A stretch of 9,335 nt of DNA from the NCBI GenBank assembly GCA_040386295.1, contig JAZKFR010000068.1, positions 1 through 9,335 on the forward strand, written 5' to 3'. The notes beneath the pieces are model-generated. The model saw only the letters and a program-made list of their open reading frames with translations, had not been told where the DNA came from and did no database searches. Every line of letters begins with the position of its first letter. Position 1 is the stretch's first letter. Shown here piece after piece: positions 7,418 through 9,335 of this stretch. The position numbers and the translations under genes are program-made. The DNA comes from JAZKFR01 sp040386295. GTDB lineage: Bacteria; Pseudomonadota; Gammaproteobacteria; Burkholderiales; Rhodocyclaceae.

Positions 7418-8185
7418 TTAGATCACCTTCGCTTCATTTTTAAGTTTGTCGACCAGCTCGGCAACGCTGCCGAGCAATACCCCTGCCGTGCGCTTAGCTG
7501 GCTCAGCAACGCTGAGCGTTTTTAAACGTGGCAACACAGCCACGCCGAGCGCCGCTGGGGTAGTCACGTCTAAGGGTTTTTTCTTAGCTTTCATGATGTT
7601 AGGCAAGGTTGCATAACGCGGTTCGTTCAGACGCAAATCGGCACTGACGACCGCTGGCAGAGTCAAAAGCAGCGTTTCTAAGCCGCCATCGACTTCGCGC
7701 GTGACCGTTGCTTGCGGCACACCGTCTGCGGGTAGCGTGACCAGCAGTTTTGAGGCGAAAGTGGCTTGCGGCCAATCCAGCAATGCGGCCAGCATCTGAC
7801 CGGTTTGATTGGCGTCGTCGTCAATCGCTTGCTTGCCGCAAATCACCAACTGCACATTTTCTTGCAGGCAAACGGCTTTCAATAATTTGGCTACGTCTAA
7901 AGGCTGCAATAGCGCGTCGCTCTCGATCAAAAGCGCACGGTCAGCGCCGATGGCCATGGCCGTACGCAGGGTTTCTTGGCAAGTGGCAAGCCCAGCTGAA
8001 ACGACAATAACTTCGCTGGCAATGCCTGCTTCTTTCAAACGAACAGCTTCTTCAACAGCGATTTCATCAAAGGGATTCATCGACATCTTGACGTTATCGA
8101 TATCCACACCTGTCCCGTCACTTTTGACGCGCACTTTGACGTTGTAATCGACTACCCGTTTCACGGGCACCAGTATTTTCAGCAT
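7418..8185 (-). CDS. etfB: Electron transfer flavoprotein beta subunit
   Basis: This 255-residue protein is the AMP-binding subunit of EtfAB. The N-terminus MLKILVPVKRVVDYNVKVRV is typical of bacterial ETF beta. The nucleotide-binding segment CGKQAIDDDANQTGQ is at 116-130. The ETF-beta signature lies in VTREVDGGLETLLLTLPAVV (161-180), and the usual NIMKAKKKPL follows at 196-205. The frame is open 18 codons further upstream (ATG at 8239), but that extension has no family similarity. The chosen ATG has a GGAG ribosome-binding site 5 nt upstream, and the resulting length fits the family (about 250 residues). It is the first gene of the operon etfB-etfA-acd and lies opposite the TetR gene, with a palindromic operator between them. 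Confidence 0.96.
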   Translation of the reverse strand: MLKILVPVKRVVDYNVKVRVKSDGTGVDIDNVKMSMNPFDEIAVEEAVRLKEAGIASEVIVVSAGLATCQETLRTAMAIGADRALLIESDALLQPLDVAKLLKAVCLQENVQLVICGKQAIDDDANQTGQMLAALLDWPQATFASKLLVTLPADGVPQATVTREVDGGLETLLLTLPAVVSADLRLNEPRYATLPNIMKAKKKPLDVTTPAALGVAVLPRLKTLSVAEPAKRTAGVLLGSVAELVDKLKNEAKVI

Positions 8186-8190
8186 GTTTT

Positions 8191-8194
8191 CTCC
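8191..8194 (-). promoter_or_regulatory. Ribosome-binding site that sets the etfB start
   Basis: GGAG on the minus strand, separated by AAAAC from the ATG at 8185. It supports this start over the upstream in-frame ATG at 8239. Confidence 0.75.
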
Positions 8195-8260
8195 ATTTAT
8201 CGACAAACACAGCACAAGCATTGGGTCAGCATCGAGCAATCATGGAACATCTCCAAAGCG

Positions 8261-8288
8261 CGATACCATACTCACGCGTATGGTATCG
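8261..8288. promoter_or_regulatory. Perfect 28-bp palindromic operator, probable TetR-family binding site
   Basis: Arms CGATACCATAC (8261-8271) and GTATGGTATCG (8278-8288) are perfect reverse complements of 11 bp around a 6-bp centre (TCACGC). The site sits 75 bp upstream of the etfB ATG and 70 bp upstream of the tetR ATG, in the shared divergent intergenic region. TetR-family dimers commonly bind such symmetric sites next to their own gene. The inference is that the divergent TetR protein represses both itself and etfB-etfA-acd, with release by an acyl-CoA or related ligand. I could not identify convincing -35/-10 boxes for either direction around it. Confidence 0.75.
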
Positions 8289-8358
8289 TACACTGCACAG
8301 CAGCGAAAGAAACGCCAACGCTGTTTCAAATTCAATCACCCTTAAAACGCATGCCGCA

Positions 8359-9006
8359 ATGAGTCACGCCCCTAATTCCAGACCTAGCCCCGCAAAAAGC
8401 AAGGCGCGCGCGCAACTTGACCGCCAGGGCTGGATCGACGCAGCGCTTAAAGTTTTGGCCGACCAGGGCGTTTCTGGGGTGCGTGTCGAATCGCTAGCCA
8501 AAGCCTTTGGCGTTACCAAAGGGAGTTTCTATTGGCACTTCAAAGACCGCTCAGATTTATTAGAAGCGATGCTGCACACATGGCAAGAAGGACGCATTCT
8601 TGACATAAAAAAACAAACAGATGCAGAAACGAACACAGAGCCAGCGCTTGCAACAATCGATATTTCAGAGAAAACGCAGGCAAAAGCGCGCGAACAACTC
8701 AGGCACGTAATCAATCTCTACAGCGCTAACCGAAACCGCCAAGGCATCGCAATCGAACTGGCTGTGCGGGCGTGGGCGCGGCACGACACGCAAGCCGCGC
8801 GGGTGGTCGAAGAAGTCGATAATTGCCGTCTGCAATGCACACAAAAACTTTTTCTCGCCAACGGTCTTTCTGAGAGCGAAGCCAAGAGCCGCAGCTTACT
8901 CCTCTACGCCTACGTATTCGGCCAAAGCCTCATGAGCTACGACCGCTACGACCTAAAAATCAACGAGTTCAAACGCTGGATTGTCGAACACATTGTGACG
9001 CCATGA
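8359..9006 (+). CDS. TetR/AcrR-family transcriptional regulator
   Basis: This 215-residue one-domain repressor has an N-terminal helix-turn-helix at about residues 22-68 (WIDAALKVLADQGVSGVRVE, then SLAKAFGVTKGSFYWHFKDR). GVTKGSFYWHF is the recognition-helix region typical of the family. The ligand-binding C-terminal part is all-helical in style and has no diagnostic motif, so the effector is unknown. The frame is open upstream to an ATG at 8221, but that extension would translate the palindromic operator. I therefore chose the ATG at 8359, which leaves a normal short N-terminal arm; its ribosome-binding site is weak. It is divergent from etfB-etfA-acd with one shared palindrome between them, so local control of the acyl-CoA oxidation operon and of itself is the simplest role. 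Confidence 0.92.
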   Translation: MSHAPNSRPSPAKSKARAQLDRQGWIDAALKVLADQGVSGVRVESLAKAFGVTKGSFYWHFKDRSDLLEAMLHTWQEGRILDIKKQTDAETNTEPALATIDISEKTQAKAREQLRHVINLYSANRNRQGIAIELAVRAWARHDTQAARVVEEVDNCRLQCTQKLFLANGLSESEAKSRSLLLYAYVFGQSLMSYDRYDLKINEFKRWIVEHIVTP

Positions 9007-9011
9007 TGTCA

Positions 9012-9162
9012 AAAATCAAAGGGGTCAGAGTAAATTGATTCTTAATTAAGACCTGAAGCGGCGAATGGCATGCTCACCAAGATGCGCTCTTCTTGTGCAA
9101 CCGAAACAGATCAACACGCGCTGTCATGATCGAAATCAACCGAATCTGACCCCTTTGATTTT
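9012..9162. repeat. REPIN/MITE-like inverted repeat pair (possible RAYT-associated element)
   Basis: The 18-nt arm AAAATCAAAGGGGTCAGA (9012-9029) is the exact reverse complement of 9145-9162. Allowing 4 mismatches, the match extends to 29 nt (9012-9040 against 9134-9162). The 93-bp interior holds no recognised gene, a 10-bp palindrome CTTAATTAAG (9041-9050) and a small quasi-palindrome AAGATGCGCTCTT. From memory, GGGGTCAGAGT-type termini resemble repeats linked to REP-associated tyrosine transposases in proteobacteria; no such transposase is here. The pair starts 5 bp after the tetR stop, and its right arm abuts the remains of a toxin gene. No clear target-site duplication is seen. As a transcript the arms could form a long hairpin acting as a terminator after tetR. 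Confidence 0.65.
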
Positions 9163-9335
9163 GCGCATACAGGTTCGAGTCGATAGGCTTGCTCACGGCA
9201 AGCCTGGCCAGCATCGCAAGCTGACTGATGGTGTCTCCGAGCTAAAGATTGACGCAGGGGTGCGGGCTATCGGGTTTGCTACACCGAAAGGAATAGCGAG
9301 CTCATCGTCTTTCTTATTGGTGGAGACAAGTCAAG
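9161..9335 (+). pseudogene. Remnant of RelE/HigB-type toxin gene, 5'-truncated and frameshifted, cut by window end
   Basis: From 9161 one frame reads LRIQVRVDRLAHGKPGQHRK and LTDGVSELKIDAG. From about 9259 another frame continues GAGYRVCYTERNSELIVFLI and GGDKS up to the window end. Joined, these match the RelE/HigB-like 'addiction module killer protein' family, whose usual core is ..IDRLA.GN.GD...GVSELRI..G.GYRVY... and ..GGDKSSQ. A run of four G at 9257-9260, where two would keep the frame (D-A-G-A-G-Y-R), explains the switch. About 25 N-terminal codons are replaced by the right arm of the inverted repeat. An ATG at 9126 gives MIEINRI then stop; this resembles a family N-terminus but overlaps the repeat arm, so it may be chance. 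An antitoxin would be expected just beyond the window. Confidence 0.72.

Noticed and set aside
8186..8239. 18-residue N-terminal extension of EtfB
   Set aside because: No family similarity, whereas the internal ATG at 8185 has a well-spaced GGAG.
8221..8358. 46-residue N-terminal extension of the TetR protein
   Set aside because: It would translate the palindromic operator, and TetR proteins normally begin shortly before the helix-turn-helix.
8351..8362. Tiny upstream frame ATG CCG CAA TGA overlapping the tetR start
   Set aside because: Three codons with no ribosome-binding site; a leader-peptide role cannot be supported.
9041..9133. Possible small genes inside the inverted-repeat element (for example a 17-codon minus-strand frame, MTARVDLF...)
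   Set aside because: Very short, no ribosome-binding site and no recognisable similarity.
1..9335. CRISPR array, tRNA or rRNA
   Set aside because: No regularly spaced repeats and no recognisable tRNA or rRNA sequence seen on either strand.

Overview
The window looks like a chromosomal segment of a proteobacterium, most plausibly a betaproteobacterium. The basis is moderate-to-high GC, the style of the ETF and acyl-CoA dehydrogenase proteins, and a TetR gene divergent from a beta-oxidation-type operon. No rRNA or tRNA is present to fix the taxonomy. Three zones can be told apart.

Zone 1 (1-3932, minus strand) is a type I restriction-modification locus, read right to left: hsdR, hsdS, then the start of a dinD-like gene cut by the window edge. 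The three frames are chained by overlaps (4 bp hsdR/hsdS, 8 bp hsdS/dinD), so they are probably translationally coupled. No methyltransferase gene (hsdM) lies in the window. It must lie beyond dinD, lie elsewhere, or be lost. Both target-recognition domains of HsdS have lower GC than hsdR and the HsdS spacer, as expected for a recombining specificity gene.

Zone 2 (3954-9006) is an acyl-CoA oxidation module. etfB, etfA and a ~600-residue acyl-CoA dehydrogenase run on the minus strand as a tight operon; electrons from the dehydrogenase would pass to the EtfAB flavoprotein. Downstream, after a 153-bp gap holding a good sigma-70-like promoter on the minus strand, is a small flavin reductase. Its stop is only 21 bp from hsdR, so the restriction genes may be read from the reductase promoter. 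Divergent from etfB, on the plus strand, is a TetR-family regulator. Between the two lies a perfect 11-bp inverted repeat with a 6-bp spacer, the likely operator.

Zone 3 (9007-9335) is a damaged junction. Right after the TetR stop is a REPIN/MITE-like pair of inverted repeats (18-bp perfect core arms, about 29 bp imperfect). Its right arm abuts the rest of a RelE/HigB-type toxin gene that has lost most of its N-terminal part and carries an apparent 2-bp frameshift.

I see no clearly new multi-gene system. The points most worth checking are the hsdM-less hsdR-hsdS-dinD arrangement and its possible dependence on the flavin reductase promoter, the TetR operator, and the repeat-disrupted toxin.
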